The position numbers and the translations under genes are program-made. Shown piece after piece: positions 26,092 to 36,927 of a DNA stretch of 64,000 nucleotides (position 1 is its first letter; each line of letters opens with the position of its first letter). Under the pieces are notes generated by a model. The model worked only from the letters and a program-made list of their open reading frames with translations. It had not been told where the DNA came from and did not search any database. Source of the stretch: DASPWW01 sp963756745 (lineage in GTDB: Bacteria; Actinomycetota; Thermoleophilia; Solirubrobacterales; 70-9); the NCBI GenBank assembly GCA_963756745.1, contig CAVWOU010000009.1:62001-126000 (forward strand), written 5' to 3'.

Positions 26092-26310
26092 ATGGACATC
26101 TTCGAAATCGAGCAGAAGGAAACAGTGAGCCGCAAGGAGGTCGCCACCCGGCTGCGAAAGCTCGCGACCCAGCTCGCCAAGGGCAACGAGGTCAAGTTCG
26201 AGCAGGGCGGGATGACGATGAAGGTTCACGTCCCCGACGAGGTGCAGCTGAAGGTCGAGGTCGAGGCCGCGACCGACGAACGCGAGCTCGAGATCGAGCT
26301 GACGTGGTGA
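26092..26310 (+). CDS. Amphi-Trp domain protein
   Basis: A 72-residue protein that is a single amphi-Trp domain: VSRKEVATRLRKLATQLAKG, then a strand pair and the terminal ELEIELTW whose Trp gives the family its name. The role is unknown; the domain is found singly in halophiles and actinobacteria. AAAGGAGA precedes the ATG. A strong hairpin follows. Confidence 0.8.
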   Translation: MDIFEIEQKETVSRKEVATRLRKLATQLAKGNEVKFEQGGMTMKVHVPDEVQLKVEVEAATDERELEIELTW

Positions 26311-26341
26311 CCCCGAGCAGACGGTGATAACGATCTAGGCA

Positions 26342-26370
26342 CGGGAGCCCGCCGCTGTGGCGGGCTCCCG
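26342..26370. terminator. Bidirectional terminator hairpin
   Basis: A perfect 12-bp stem CGGGAGCCCGCC/GGCGGGCTCCCG with a 5-nt loop lies between the convergent amphi-Trp and DUF7144-like genes. Confidence 0.75.
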
Positions 26371-26379
26371 CGAGCAAAG

Positions 26380-26776
26380 TCAGACTCCGGGCTCTCTTCT
26401 CCTCGCGCCCTCGTCCTCACCGAAGACGATGATTCCGTGGACGATGTAGACGCAGAGGAAGAAGATGGCGAGCGACCACCACGGGAATGAGCCGCCGATC
26501 GACAGCAGGGCCCCGATCGCTCCGAGGCTGCCGGCGACGATCCCGATCACGCGGCCGTACGACGTTGCCCGCCATCAGCGAGAACCCTCCGGTGAGCTGG
26601 ATGATCCCGAGGATGATCAGGACCCAGCCGAGGGTGTTGAGGTTGTCGAGTATGTACCTCGTGTCGTTGACGAAGATGTTCGCATCGTCGAGGGCGCCGA
26701 TGCCGTAGATGATGTTGAGCGTGCCCACGATCAACAGCAAGATCGCGGCGAACACGACCCGACCCGCACCTCTCAC
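26380..26776 (-). CDS. DUF7144-like four-helix membrane protein, one frameshift
   Basis: A small membrane protein of about 131 residues with four hydrophobic helices: VVFAAILLLIVGTLNIIYGI, LGWVLIILGIIQLTGGFSL, IVAGSLGAIGALLSIGG and WWSLAIFFLCVYIVHGIIVF. This is the pattern of the actinobacterial DUF7144 family. A 1-nt insertion near 26570 splits it after LMAGNV. The start GTG 26776 is chosen because AAAGGAG lies just upstream; ATG 26809 is possible. Confidence 0.7.
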
Positions 26777-26945
26777 TTGTGGCTCCTTTCTGTACCTCGG
26801 CCGCTCCATGCGGCCGCATGACGAACCGACGAGGCCAGAGATGGCGACCATAGCCCGCGAGCAGGACGGCCACTCGCACGCTGAGTAGGACCCGCCCGAT
26901 CCGGGTAGCCGCTTCGACACACGGCACCCGAGCTCGGGAGGTTCG

Positions 26946-27443
26946 ATGGCGGACAAGCCGATGGACACCTACCTCAACGATCATCTCGCTGGTTCGACGC
27001 TCGGAATCGACCTCGCGAAGCAGATTCGCGATCGCTCCGAGGGACGGCTGGGAGCGCTGATGAAGAGGATCACGGCCGAGATCGAGGAGGATCGGGAGAC
27101 CCTCATCGAGCTGATGGGGCGTATGGGCACGACGAGGAACCCCGTCAAGCAGGCGGGTGCCTGGATGACCGAGAAGGCGAGCCGCGTGAAGTTCAGCGGT
27201 CTCAGCTCGGGCGAACCCGACATCGGGCTCTTCATGGCGCTCGAGAGCCTGACCCTGGGCGTCGCCGGCAAGGAGTGCATGTGGCAGGTGCTGGTGCGGG
27301 TGCAGGACCGCTACGAGCCGCTCGCCATGATCGATCTCGACCGGTTGATAGAGCGGGCCCGAACGCAGCACGCGCAGCTGGAGCAGGAACGGATCCGGGC
27401 AGGCACGGACGCACTAGTCGGCGAGCCGGCCACCGCGCGGTAA
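26946..27443 (+). CDS. Conserved helical protein of unknown function
   Basis: A 165-residue, mostly helical, charged protein beginning MADKPMDTYLNDHLAGST. The conserved parts are DLAKQIRDRSEG, LMKRITAEIEEDRETLIELM and SGLSSGEPDIGLFMALESLTLGV. The two-helix repeats with Glu and Asp resemble ferritin-like bundles, but no ExxH pair is evident, so no metal site is proposed. GGAGG lies before the ATG. It converges on the hydrogenase operon's last gene. Confidence 0.65.
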   Translation: MADKPMDTYLNDHLAGSTLGIDLAKQIRDRSEGRLGALMKRITAEIEEDRETLIELMGRMGTTRNPVKQAGAWMTEKASRVKFSGLSSGEPDIGLFMALESLTLGVAGKECMWQVLVRVQDRYEPLAMIDLDRLIERARTQHAQLEQERIRAGTDALVGEPATAR

Positions 27444-27492
27444 TCGCGTCAGCTATGCGACGTGGGCGAGTGCGCGTGCTCGGCGTAAGCCT

Positions 27493-28248
27493 CTACGCAA
27501 TCCCCGTGTACCAGAGCCCGAACATGAGCCCGAAGACCCCGAACGCCGGGATCAGCACCGTGCGATAGATCGGGTCGACGACCGGGACGGGTGAGGAACC
27601 AGGCGAACGCGGTCGTGCACAGCGCCATCGAGAACACCGACATCGGCGCGAACACGGCAAGCGCCGCCGCCGCCTCGAGCTGGGTGGGGAGCGCGGCGAT
27701 CAGCAGCACCGCCACCGCGCCGGTCCCCGCGAGCCCGTGGAGGACGCCGATCCCGAGCGCCTGACCCCGCGTGCGGAGATGAGCGGTGAGGGTGCGCTGT
27801 GTCGCGGCCCTCGCGGAGGTGCCGGTGGCCGACGGGCCGGGCGACAGTGTGATGCTCGTGCCTCCCGGCCCGGAAGTCGCCGCGAGCCCACTTGACGACG
27901 ATCCGCAGCGCGAGCACGAGGATGACGACTCCGACCGGCTGTCTCGGCGCCACGCTCGAGCCACGCGGGCATCTCCGACTTGAGCAGGATCAACGGGACG
28001 CCGAGGATGAGCAGCGCACCGGCGTGGCCGGCCCCCCACCAGGCGCCGAGCCGGGCGGCGCCCCGCACGTCCCCGCCGTCCGCGGCTACGAGCGAGGTAA
28101 CGGCGACGAGGTGGTCGGGGTCGGATGCGTGCCTGGCGCCGAGGATGAGCGCGATCCCGAGGACGACGGCGAACGGCGCTCCGGCGAACAGGCCCTCGAA
28201 CCACATGTCGACGGCTTCGACGAACCTGTAGAGAAACTCGAAATCCAT
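27493..28248 (-). CDS. Nickel/cobalt permease (NicO/UreH-like), several frameshifts
   Basis: The last gene of the hydrogenase operon. LILGARHASDPDHLVAVTSL carries the HX4DH-like motif of nickel transporters, followed by GAWWGAGHAGALLILGVPL. A His-rich loop (RHEHHTVARPVGHRH) and GIGVLHGLAGTGAVAVLLIA follow, and the end is FGVFGLMFGLWYTGIA. Continuous reading needs at least three frame changes (near 27945, 27800 and 27590). It would supply Ni2+ for the [NiFe] site. Confidence 0.75.
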
Positions 28249-28251
28249 CAG

Positions 28252-30593
28252 TCAGTCATCGCGGCCGCGACCGCTGCCTGGCCGTAGGAGATGCCGCCGT
28301 CGTTGGGAGGCAGGCGCGCGGGGAGCAGGACCCGCAGCCCGGCCTCCCGCAGGCGCGCCGACCGTTCGCTCGAGCAGCAACCGGTTCTGGAACACCCCGC
28401 CCGAGAGCACGACTGTGGAGGTCCCGCGACGCTCGGCCTCGCGTGCGCATGCGTCCGCGGTGGCGTTCGCGAGGGCGTTGTGCAAGCGGCCTCCGACGGT
28501 GGCGGGCGAGGCTCCGCGCTCGAGGTCCGCGACGAGGGCGCGAACGGTCTCGCGGGCGTCGAGGACAGTCATCGCCCCCGCGCCCACGCCCTGACCGGCA
28601 CGGTCGGCGGGGAGTAGCGGCATCGGGTACGCGCCCCGCTCCTGCCGGTCGCTCGCGCCTTCGAGCTCGACCGCGGCCTGGCCCTCGTAGTTGACGCGTC
28701 GCGCGGAGACCGCACAGCGCCGCCGCCGCGTCGAAGAGCCGCCCGACGCTGGTGGTGAGCGGCGAGCCGACGCCGGTGCGAACGAGCTCGCAGACCGCAT
28801 CCCAGCGGCGGCGTTCGACCGCCGTGCGGAGCGGTGACGGGATCGCGGGCAGCTCCTCGTCGCGTGACAGCGCGAGCCACGCGCACGCCATCCTCCACGG
28901 CTCGCCAACCGCAGCGTCGCCACCCGGCAGGCGGGCCGGGAACAGCAGCCCCACGCGATCGAACCCCGCGAGGTCGCCGGCGAGCAGCTCGCCGCCCCAC
29001 ACGGTTCCGTCGGTGCCGTAGCCGCTCCCGTCGTAGATCGCGCCGATCGCCGGCCCGAGCTCGCCGTGCTCCGCGAGGCAGGCGGCGAGATGGGCGTGAT
29101 GGTGCTGGACGCCCGACCGGCTCGAGCCCTTCGCGCTCGAGCGCCTCGCGCGTCGACAGGTAGTCCGGGTGGAGGTCGTGTGCGATCAGACGCGGCTCGA
29201 CCGCGAACACGCGCTCGAAGTGCTCCACCCCTTCGCGGAACGAGTGCAGCGTCTCCCAGTTCTTCAGGTCGCCGATGTGGTGGCTGACCCAGGCGCGGCG
29301 CCCCTTGGCGACGCAGAAGGTGCTCTTGAGCTCGGCGCCGCACGCGAGCAGCGGCGGCGCCTCGAGCGGGAGCTCGATGCTCGTCGGCACGAAGCCCCGG
29401 GAGCGCCGCATCAGCAGCGGCTTGAAGCGGACCCCGGGGTCCAGCGAGCGCAGCACGGAGTCGTCGGTTCGGATGTGGATCGGGCGGTCGCCGACCAGGA
29501 GCGCGTCCGCGATCGCCCCGAGGCGCTCGCGAGCGTCGTCGTCGCGGTACGCGATCGGCTCGTCCGAGACGTTGCCGGATGTCATCACGAGCGTCCGCCC
29601 GCTGTCGGCGAGGAGCAGGTGATGGAGCGGTGAGTAGGCAAGCATCACCCCGAGGTCGGGCGAGTAGGGCGCGACCGCGGAGGCGACCTCCGCCCAGGGA
29701 CGACGTCGCGCGATCACGATCGGTCGCTCCGGCCCCGCGAGGAGCTCCTCCTCGTGCGCGGTCAGCTCGACCAGATCCCGCGCTGCGGCGAGGTTCGCGC
29801 ACATGAGGGCGAAGGGCTTGTCCTCACGGTGCTTGCGCAAGCGGAGCGCGCGAACCGCGGCCTCGTCGTCGGCCCGGCACGCGAGGTGATAGCCCCCGAG
29901 CCCTTTCACGGCGACCACCTTCCCGGCGGCGAGCATCGCGGCGGCGGCAGCGACCGCATCGCGATACCGCCCTCGGGCCAGCTCGGCTCCGGCCGGGTCG
30001 AGGAGGCGAAGGCGGGGACCGCACTCGGGGCACGCGTTCGGCTGGGCGTGGAAGCGGCGGTCGCGGGGATCCTCGTACTCGGCGCGGCATCCCTCGCACA
30101 TGGCGAACCCGGCCATCGTCGTCAACGGACGGTCGTATGGAACGCCGCGCACGATCGTGAACCGCGGCCCGCAGTTCGTGCAGTTGATGAACGGATAGCG
30201 GTGACGCCTGTCGGCCGGGTCGAACAGCTCGGTCAGGCAGTCGGGGCAGGTGGCGAAGTCCGCCGACACCAGCGCTTCGGGTTCGGCGCCGCGCTCCGAC
30301 TCGACGATCCGGAAGCTGAGCTCCCCGCTCGCCCGCGCGGGCTCGACGCGGACCGACTCCACGGTCGCGAGCGGGGGTGCATCGGCCGGGAGCCTTGCCA
30401 GGAACTCCTCGACCGAGGCCGGCTCACCCTCGACCTCGACCTCCACCCCGCGCTCGTCGTTCAGCACCCACCCACCGAGCTCCAACTCCTCGGCGAGGCG
30501 GAACACGTAGGGGCGAAATCCGACTCCCTGGACGACTCCGGCGACCCGAGCCCTTACCCGACGCCTCTCCGTGGTTCTCGCCGACACCGCCAC
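28252..30593 (-). CDS. hypF: Carbamoyltransferase HypF, three frameshifts
   Basis: HypF makes the thiocarboxamide on HypE that becomes the cyanide ligands of the active site. In order: acylphosphatase domain (GVVQGVGFRPYVFRLAEE), two Cys4 zinc fingers (CPDCLTELFDP and CEGCRAEYEDP), YrdC-like domain (VKGLGGYHLACRADDEAAV) and Kae1-like domain with QHHHAH. The frame changes near 29121, 28710 and 28352; reading resumes in conserved sequence (VVLSGGVFQNRLLLE, PNDGGISYGQAAVA). Start ATG 30593; the stop abuts the permease gene. Confidence 0.88.
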
Positions 30594-30596
30594 GAG

Positions 30597-31802
30597 TCAC
30601 TCCTCGGGTGTGCGGATCAGCTCGACCAGGGCGTGGTAGGCGCTCGCCTGGGCCTCCTGTATGCGGGGAATGTGCTGGGACCGCGTCACGACCACGTGGT
30701 CTGCCAGCCCCTCGGAGGCGATCCGCCCCCCGTCGTAGCCGACGAACGCGAGCGTGGTGAGCCGCCGCCGGCGAGCCTCGGTCAGCGCCTCGATCAGGTT
30801 CGCCGAGTTGCCGCTCGTCGACAGCGCCACGGCGATATCTCCCTCGTGCCCGTACGCGATCACCTGTCGCTGGAAGATCTCCTCGACGCCGATGTCGTTC
30901 GCGATCGCGGTCAGGATCGAAGCGTCCTCGGTGAGGTCGATCGAACGGAGCCCCGGCGGCTCGAAGGTCGGCGACGAAGTCCATCGCGTCGGTCGCGGAG
31001 CCGCCGTTGCCCATCGCCAGCACGCGGGCCCCGGTGTCCCGGGCGCGGCGCAGCTCGTCGGCGGCGCCACGCAGCGCCTTGCCGCCCTCCGCCAGGGTCT
31101 GCTCCCGCAGCGAACCCACCTCCTGCGCCTTCATCAGGATCGAGGCCCGAACGTCCTCGATCACGCCCTCGAGGTCGGCCTCCGACTCCGACAGGAAGGG
31201 ATAGAGAAAGCTCGATGCGCCGGTGTCGTGGACCGGGCCGGTCTCGCGTCCCTCGAGCAGGCCGCGGTGCTCGAAGAAGACATGGACGAGCTCCCACAGC
31301 ACGTGGTACAGGGTCTCCACGAGCTCCTGCCTGACGAACGGGTCCGGGACCCGCGGCTCGAACTCCCACTCCGCGGGACCGGGGCCGAAGGCGATCGTCA
31401 GGCACCCGAGCTCCCTCGCCACCGCCAGCGCGTCCCGCGTCTCGAGCTCGTCCGGGTCCTCGATCCCGTAGCCGATCGCGATGTCCCCGGGTTCGACCAC
31501 CGCGCGGACCTGTGGCTCCAGCGAGCCCCCTCACCCGCGAGCGCGAGCGCCGGAAGCGCGCGCTTGCCCACGATCACCGGATGGACGAACTCGACCGCGA
31601 CGTGACGCGCGTCCGAGCGTGCCACCGGCGAGCGCCCGAGCGCGACGAGTCGTCCCCCGCGCGCGAAGCGCTCGGCCATGGAGTGGCAGCAGCGAGCGAG
31701 CCGCTCGGCCTCGGCCGCGAAGAAGTCTCGGTTCGCCTCCGTGCGGGCGGCTCGGAGCGCGTCGAGCCGCGAGTGGAGCGCCTCTGCCGCGGTCCCGGGC
31801 AT
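30597..31802 (-). CDS. SIS-domain (sugar isomerase-like) protein of hydrogenase cluster, two frameshifts
   Basis: A two-SIS protein of about 400 residues, found in actinobacterial group 1h hydrogenase operons. The second half resembles phosphoheptose isomerase (VLAMGNGGSATDAMDFVADL, ALSTSGNSANLIEALTEA, FVGYDGG). The first half has the other fold copy (GDIAIGYGIEDPDE). Its role in hydrogenase maturation is not known. The frame changes near 31510 and 30957 but sequence on each side is intact. It lies between hypB and hypF with gaps of under 10 nt. Confidence 0.75.
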
Positions 31803-31810
31803 GGATGACC

Positions 31811-32491
31811 TCAGGCGATCGCCCGCCGGCGCTCCGGGACTGCGGAGAGCCAGCTTCGCCAGGTCTCAACCCCTTCGCCGGTGCGAGCGCTGAGCTCGAT
31901 CCGCGCGACCCCCGGATGGACGATGTCGAGGTTCTCTCGGAGGCGGTCTAGATCGAACTCGATGTGCGGCAAGAGGTCGATCTTGTTGATGACGATCAGC
32001 TCGCAGGCGCGGAACATGAGCGGGTACTTGAGCGGCTTGTCCTCCCCCTCGGTGACCGACGCGATCATCACCCGCGCGTCCTCACCGACCTTGAACTCGG
32101 CCGGGCAGACGAGGTTGCCGACGTTCTCGATCACCAGGAGGTCGATGTCGTCGAGGGGCAGCGAGGGAAGCGCGGAGCGCACCATGTTCGCGTCGAGATG
32201 GCACTCGCCACCGAATCCGGCGCCGGTGTTGAGCTGCGTGACCGGCACGTGCACCGACGCGATGCGGTCGGAGTCGATGCTCCCTTGGACGTCTCCTTCG
32301 AGCACCCCTGCGCGAACGTCCCCGAGGTCACCGAGACTGCGCTCGAGCAACGTCGTCTTGCCGGCCCCGGGCGAGCTCATCAGGTTCACGACCGCGACCT
32401 CGGCGCGCTCGAAGTCATCGCGGTTCGTTCGGGCGATCGTCTCGTTCGCGTCGAGCGCGTCCTCGGCGACCGTGATCTTGGTGCGATGCAT
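31811..32491 (-). CDS. hypB: Hydrogenase nickel-insertion GTPase HypB
   Basis: A 226-residue SIMIBI GTPase that delivers nickel with HypA. The P-loop is SSPGAGKTTLLERSL, the metal-site region GAGFGGECHLDANMVRSAL, and INKIDLLPH is the guanine motif. The N-terminal His-rich stretch and CxxCGC motif of E. coli HypB are absent, as in many actinobacteria. ATG 32491 follows AGGAGGGG. Unlike most operon neighbours its frame is unbroken. Confidence 0.92.
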   Translation of the reverse strand: MHRTKITVAEDALDANETIARTNRDDFERAEVAVVNLMSSPGAGKTTLLERSLGDLGDVRAGVLEGDVQGSIDSDRIASVHVPVTQLNTGAGFGGECHLDANMVRSALPSLPLDDIDLLVIENVGNLVCPAEFKVGEDARVMIASVTEGEDKPLKYPLMFRACELIVINKIDLLPHIEFDLDRLRENLDIVHPGVARIELSARTGEGVETWRSWLSAVPERRRAIA

Positions 32492-32506
32492 CGTCCCCTC
32501 CTTTCT

Positions 32507-32912
32507 CAGCCGGCGGCGGCCGCCGCCGTTGAGCCTTCGACCTCGATTGAGGAGACCTCGAGCTCGTCTCCCGCGATGACCTCGCCCGGAAAGACGCAGC
32601 CGGGCAACGAAACGCCGGCACCGGCGGCAGGCCCGACCCCGCGAGCGGCTCATGGGTCGCGAGCGGCGGCGGCGCCGGATCCCACTCGCGTCCGCAATCG
32701 GGGCACCGCAGCAGCGCGGCCACGGACTCGAGCTTCAGCCGGGCGTCGGCGCAGACCGTGTCCCGGGCGACGATCTCGAAGTAGAAGTGCAGCGAGTCCG
32801 GGACGACCTGTCGCAGGCTGCCAACCCTGACGTCGACGGCGGTCACCTTTCGTCCGGCCGCGTGGCGCTCGGCGGTGTTGACGATCGCGCTCGAGATCGA
32901 AAGCTCGTGCAC
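32507..32912 (-). CDS. hypA: Hydrogenase nickel chaperone HypA, one frameshift
   Basis: The HypB partner. It starts MHELSISSAIVNTAERHA with the nickel-binding His2, then SLHFYFEIVARDT. The zinc site's first pair is CPDCGREW; the second pair is read as CPGC only if one G is restored near 32608, after which the frame runs VFPGEVIAGDELEVSSIEV to a stop at 32507. The gene is therefore complete if that deletion is a sequencing error. Confidence 0.85.
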
Positions 32913-32914
32913 GA

Positions 32915-33439
32915 TTAGGACTCCGCCTCCGCGTACGCGGCGTCTGATCTCAGCTCATCCACGGTGTCGAGGACGAGCCTCGTCGCCCGCTCCACGGCGG
33001 CGCCGACCTCGGGCGAGAGCTCGAGGCCCATCTCGTCGTCGCCTCCAGTGGGCTCGCACGCGACGACGACGACCTTGCCCGGCCAGCCTCCAACCGTCTT
33101 CACGAACTGGAGCACGGTCCTCGGGTCCATGCCGTGCGGGTTGACGGCGTGGCCGTCCTCGATCGGCTCGATGTCCTCGGGGTCGGGCTCGATCACGTAC
33201 AGCGTCCCGGGCTCGCCCCCCTGGCGGCTGACGTCGACCAGAACCAATGCGTCGTAGCCGCGCATGACCTCGTACGCGAGGTCGAGCCCGCCGGTCCCGA
33301 AGTCGAACACGCTCACCCCGTCCGGCAGATCGCCGGCGGAGAGCCTCTCGGCCACCCGACCGCCGAAGCCGTCGTCCCGCATCCACGCGTTGCCGATTCC
33401 GGCGATCAGGATCTGCTTCTCTCGCTGTACATCACTCAT
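32915..33439 (-). CDS. Hydrogenase maturation protease
   Basis: A 174-residue HybD/HyaD-type endopeptidase that removes the C-terminal peptide of the large subunit after nickel insertion. ILIAGIGNAWMRDDGFG carries the first acidic nickel-binding residue and VSVFDFGTGGLDL the second; the third ligand region is NPHGMDPRTVL. The frame is intact. Its ATG overlaps the stop of the preceding accessory gene (ATGAGTGATG). Confidence 0.88.
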   Translation of the reverse strand: MSDVQREKQILIAGIGNAWMRDDGFGGRVAERLSAGDLPDGVSVFDFGTGGLDLAYEVMRGYDALVLVDVSRQGGEPGTLYVIEPDPEDIEPIEDGHAVNPHGMDPRTVLQFVKTVGGWPGKVVVVACEPTGGDDEMGLELSPEVGAAVERATRLVLDTVDELRSDAAYAEAES

Positions 33440-34604
33440 GGGTCGTCTTGCTCCTTTCCGGAACCGCTTCGACCTCGTGACCGCGGAAGAACAGGTACCG
33501 GCCGGTCTCGCGGAACAGGCCCTGGGCGGCATCGCCGTCGACGGTGACCGCGATATGAGCATCGTCCGTCGCTGTCGTAGTAGAGGCGCTCGATCGTCGC
33601 GGCGCGCCCGTCGAGCATCGAGTCATAGACATCGCGACTCCGGCCCGGCCGCAGGATCACCTTGCCGCCCTTGCGGAACGTAACGCCGTCGACCTCGATC
33701 TCCGACTCGCCGGGCACCGGATGCCCGGGCTCGTCAACGACCTCCTCCGAGCCTGCCCGTGCAGCGAGTAAGATGTCCTCGCGCCGCGGCGCCCAGCGCT
33801 CGCTCGACCATCTCCCTCACCGCGGGGTCCTGCTCGGCGATCGCTCCCGCGCTCGTCGTCCGAGAGCGCATGGACGTGCAGCAGCAGCGCCTCCTCGATC
33901 TCGGTCGAGTCGAAGAGGTTCCCCAGGCTCTCCGGAGCCATCGACGGGTGGTCCGGAAGGATGGATCGCCGCGCCCAGGACCGCGTCGTCGCGGGGGCTC
34001 GCGAGCACCGGCCACGTGTTGACGATTGCGACACGCGGCGACCGCCTCTCCGGCGACTCCCTCGCGCTCGAGCGGGGAGATGAAGCGCCCGCCCTCGATC
34101 TCGGCGACCGTATGCGTGGAGATCAAGCTGGCGCTCAGCGCGCTCGTGCGGTCGATCACCCGGTCGCCCTCGACCGGGGTCGTGTTGTGGACGCAGACGG
34201 CGATCCGCGTCGACCCGCTGCCGAGCGTGGTGGCGCGCATCCGCACCCGGCCCTCGAGCCGGACGGCCGCATCGAAGCCGAACTCGTGTCCGGTGCCCTC
34301 CGCCTCGAGCGTCCGCGACGCCGGTCGCGGGTATCTCGACCCGGCGCTCGACTCCCTTGTGCCGCTCGCCCTCGGCCTGAAGGAACCGGACCTCCCCGCG
34401 CAGCACCGCGTCGCCCGCAGTCTCGACGACGCACTCCATCCGCAGCAGGTCGTAGGTCGCGTCGCTGCGCCCGGCGTACGCGGGCGGGTAGACGATCCCG
34501 AACGGGGTCGGGGTCGCGTTCTTGGTCGCGCCCGGCGTGTAGGGATAGAGCGCGTAGCCCTCGTAGAGCAGCGAGTCGAGCAGCTTCTCGAGCGACCGGT
34601 CCAT
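33432..34604 (-). CDS. Group 1h hydrogenase accessory protein of unknown function, many frameshifts
   Basis: A single protein of about 390 residues can be pieced together over three frames. It begins LLYEGYALYPYTPGATKNAT, continues TTRIAVCVHNTTPVEGDRV-like and ISTHTVAEIEGGRFISPLE segments, then LGNLFDSTEIEEALLLHVHA. The C-terminal beta domain is DGVTFRKGGKVILRPG to GLFRETGRYLFFRGHEVEAV. This matches an unnamed family seen only in actinobacterial hydrogenase clusters. Breaks lie near 34350, 34270, 34015, 33960, 33820, 33780 and 33572. The stop overlaps the protease start. Confidence 0.65.
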
Positions 34605-34609
34605 CTCCT

Positions 34610-35305
34610 AGCCGCCCTCCGCGCGTCGAGCAGATCGGCGATCGTCGCGTCGAGCGACGTGCAGGCCGCGCTCGCCGTGCGCCGCCGCCGCAGGCGCTCG
34701 AGCGTCTCGGTCCCGAGCCGTGACCCAGCCGCCGCCGGGATAGTGGGCCTCGATCATCCGCCGCCAGGTCTCGACCGGGAGCGGGAAGCGCGCGACGCAG
34801 TCCCACGGGACGCGGACGAGCTGGAGCCGATCGCGGTCGCCGGCGTAGAAGACCTGGCCGTTGAAGTGGAAGCGCAGCGGCGCCTCGCCATCGGCGAGCC
34901 CGTAGAGGTACTTCGCCGCCGCGACCTCGAGGTCGTAGGTGCACGGGAACGGTGATCGCGAACGTCGTCTCGCCGCGTGAACTCCGGCACGTAGGACTCG
35001 ACCTGGGCCCAGCGGATGTCTGGTAGTGGTCCCGCCCAGCGCCTCCGGCTCCCCGAAGAGCTGCGACGAGCCGCTCGCTTGGCCGCCGCGTCATAGCTGC
35101 GCTTCGCGGGCTCGATCTCGATCAGGACCGAGAGCGCGACGCGAGGAACACCTCGCGGCCGGAGCGGTCGCTCACCCGCGTCCGGAAGCGCAGCGTCGGA
35201 GCCGCCGCGCGCTCGACCGGCCCGGCTCCGAGGATCTCGAACGCGGGCCGGGGATGCTCCGGAGCGGCGCCTCGACGGTCTCGTCGCCGAGCGCTTCGGC
35301 CGACG
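34610..35305 (-). CDS. DUF6084 protein of the hydrogenase cluster, many frameshifts
   Basis: Recognised from the pieces AFEILGAGPVERAAAPTLRF, RTRVSDRSGREVF, EPAKRSYDAA, ALPLQ-region counterparts read as GEAPLRFHFNG, and the end QLVRVPWDC to METWRRMIEAHYPGGGW in changing frames. DUF6084 proteins occur next to DUF5947 in group 1h operons; their function is unknown. The exact start is uncertain and bounds are approximate. Confidence 0.55.
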
Positions 35306-35309
35306 CTCA

Positions 35310-36002
35310 TCATGCGCCGCCTCGCGCTCGCGCAGCTCGGCGAAGAACGCCTCCGACGGCCCGCTCGGGCCCCTCGCCGCCGGAGATCCCCTCCCAGCTC
35401 AGACTTGATCATGCCGACGAGCCGGTAGCACTCGTCGATCGGGGCGATCGCGTTGCGGTGGCGGCTCGGTGAGCCGGTTGACGATCAGGGCCTCGGCGTC
35501 GGGCTCGAGCCTCCTCGAGCTCCGGATTCGCGTCTACGAGCCTCGTCCCAGGCGTCGGGCTCGATCTCCGACTCGGTCGCCCCGGCCGGGCTCGGATACA
35601 GCGCGACGACGCGATCGTCGGCGCCGTCTGCGGAGGAAGAACGCGAGCCCGATCGGGATCTCGAATCGCGCCCAGAGATCGTCCGGCAGCTCGAGGTCGT
35701 CCAGCCACGACGTGCGCACGCCGGCGGGACGCAGCTCGGGGTCGTCGGAGCGGAGCGACCAGCACGCCTCGCACGCGCAGAGGATCCGCCGCTCGTCGAG
35801 GTGGATCATGTGGCGGTGGTCGTCGGGGATCGTCGTCGAGCACAGCTCGCAGCGCTCTGCAGGTGCCGACGCCCCATCGACGCGCTGGATCCCGCCGCGC
35901 CCGCGCTTGCGTCCCGGCGCCGAGCCGGCGCAGGCTGGAGACGAGCTCCGCCCGCCGGCGGGCGGCCGCCCTGCGCGCGAGTGCGTCGCCGCCCGTGCTC
36001 AT
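35310..36002 (-). CDS. DUF5947 protein of the hydrogenase cluster, frameshifted
   Basis: The start ATG overlaps the stop of the NifU-like gene (ATGA). Conserved parts are CELCSTTIPDDHRHMIHLDE, RRILCACEACWSLRSDD, a ARFEIPIGLAFFL segment and IDECYRLVGMIKSEL, in three frames. Two Cys pairs (CELC and CACEAC) suggest a zinc or iron-sulfur site. Proteins of this type are found only with high-affinity [NiFe] hydrogenases of actinobacteria. The 3' bound is approximate. Confidence 0.6.
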
Positions 36003-36890
36003 GCCGCGCAGGGCGACCGGGACGCCCTCGTCCGTCCTCGCAGCAGCGGCACCGGGTCGAGCTGGAGGTCGTCGCCGTCGAGCGAGCGGCCCGCGCGCGC
36101 GGCAGGTCGAAGCGCCGCGCAGCACGCCGCGCATGCGCACGCGCGTCCGTCGAGCTCGCCCGCCGGCGCAGGCTGGCGCCGCAGCCGGCGCAGCGGTCGA
36201 CGGTAGGCGAGCAGGGAGCCGTCGACGTTCGCGACGATCAGCGCGACCGTCCCGACCTCGCTCCGCGCGAGCTCCCCCTCGGCCGAGGTCACGGCGCCGT
36301 CGAGGTCGAACCACGAGGGTCCGGCGGGCCCGTCGCCGCCCCCGCTCGGATCGACCTGGACGACGGGCAGCTCCATCCCGTCGCGGCGAGGCCCGCCTGG
36401 GTGCGCCTGCGCGGCCCCCTCGACCTCGAGGCCGTCGAGATCCGGGGCGCGCCTCGTCGAGCGCCTGCTTGATCGCCAGCTCCAGCGTCGCCGACGGACG
36501 CGGCGCAGCCCTCGCAGCTCCCCTCGAGCCGGATCCGGGCGACGCCGTCGGTCGAGCCCGAGCAGCTCGACGTTGCCGCCGTGCGACTCCATGTACGGGC
36601 CGCACCCTCTCGAGCGCCTCCCGCACGCGCGTCTCGAGGTCGACCGGATAGAGGCCGTGGATCAGGATCAGGCTGGCGACGACCCCGTCGTCGGCGAGCG
36701 CTGCGTCCGATCTCGCGCCCGCCTCGCCCGCGTCGGCGAGCGTCGCGAAGATCGCGCTCGAGGCCCTCGCCGTAGAGCTCGATCACGGCGCCGACGAGCT
36801 CCTCGGCGCCGCGCGCGCGGTCGCCGGGTCCTCGATCTCGCTCGAGCCGCGCGCGATCAGCTCCTGGAATCGCGCCGACCGAGGTCGCAT
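35999..36890 (-). CDS. NifU-like protein with Cys-rich C-terminus, frameshifted
   Basis: The NifU C-terminal (NFU) domain is clear: MESHGGNVELLGLD, then IRLEGSCEGCAAS with the CxxC that carries a transient [4Fe-4S] cluster. The later part has VALIVANVDGSLLAYR and a Cys-rich tail (GRACACAACCAAL) resembling a Rieske-like or ribbon fold. Likely role: iron-sulfur supply to the hydrogenase small subunit or an electron carrier for it (inference). Start ATG 36890 gives MRPRSARFQELIARG. Breaks near 36770, 36700, 36590, 36530, 36450. Confidence 0.65.
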
Positions 36891-36927
36891 CGCGGTTGCC
36901 GCGCTTCGTCGGCCTGTCGCGCCCGGC

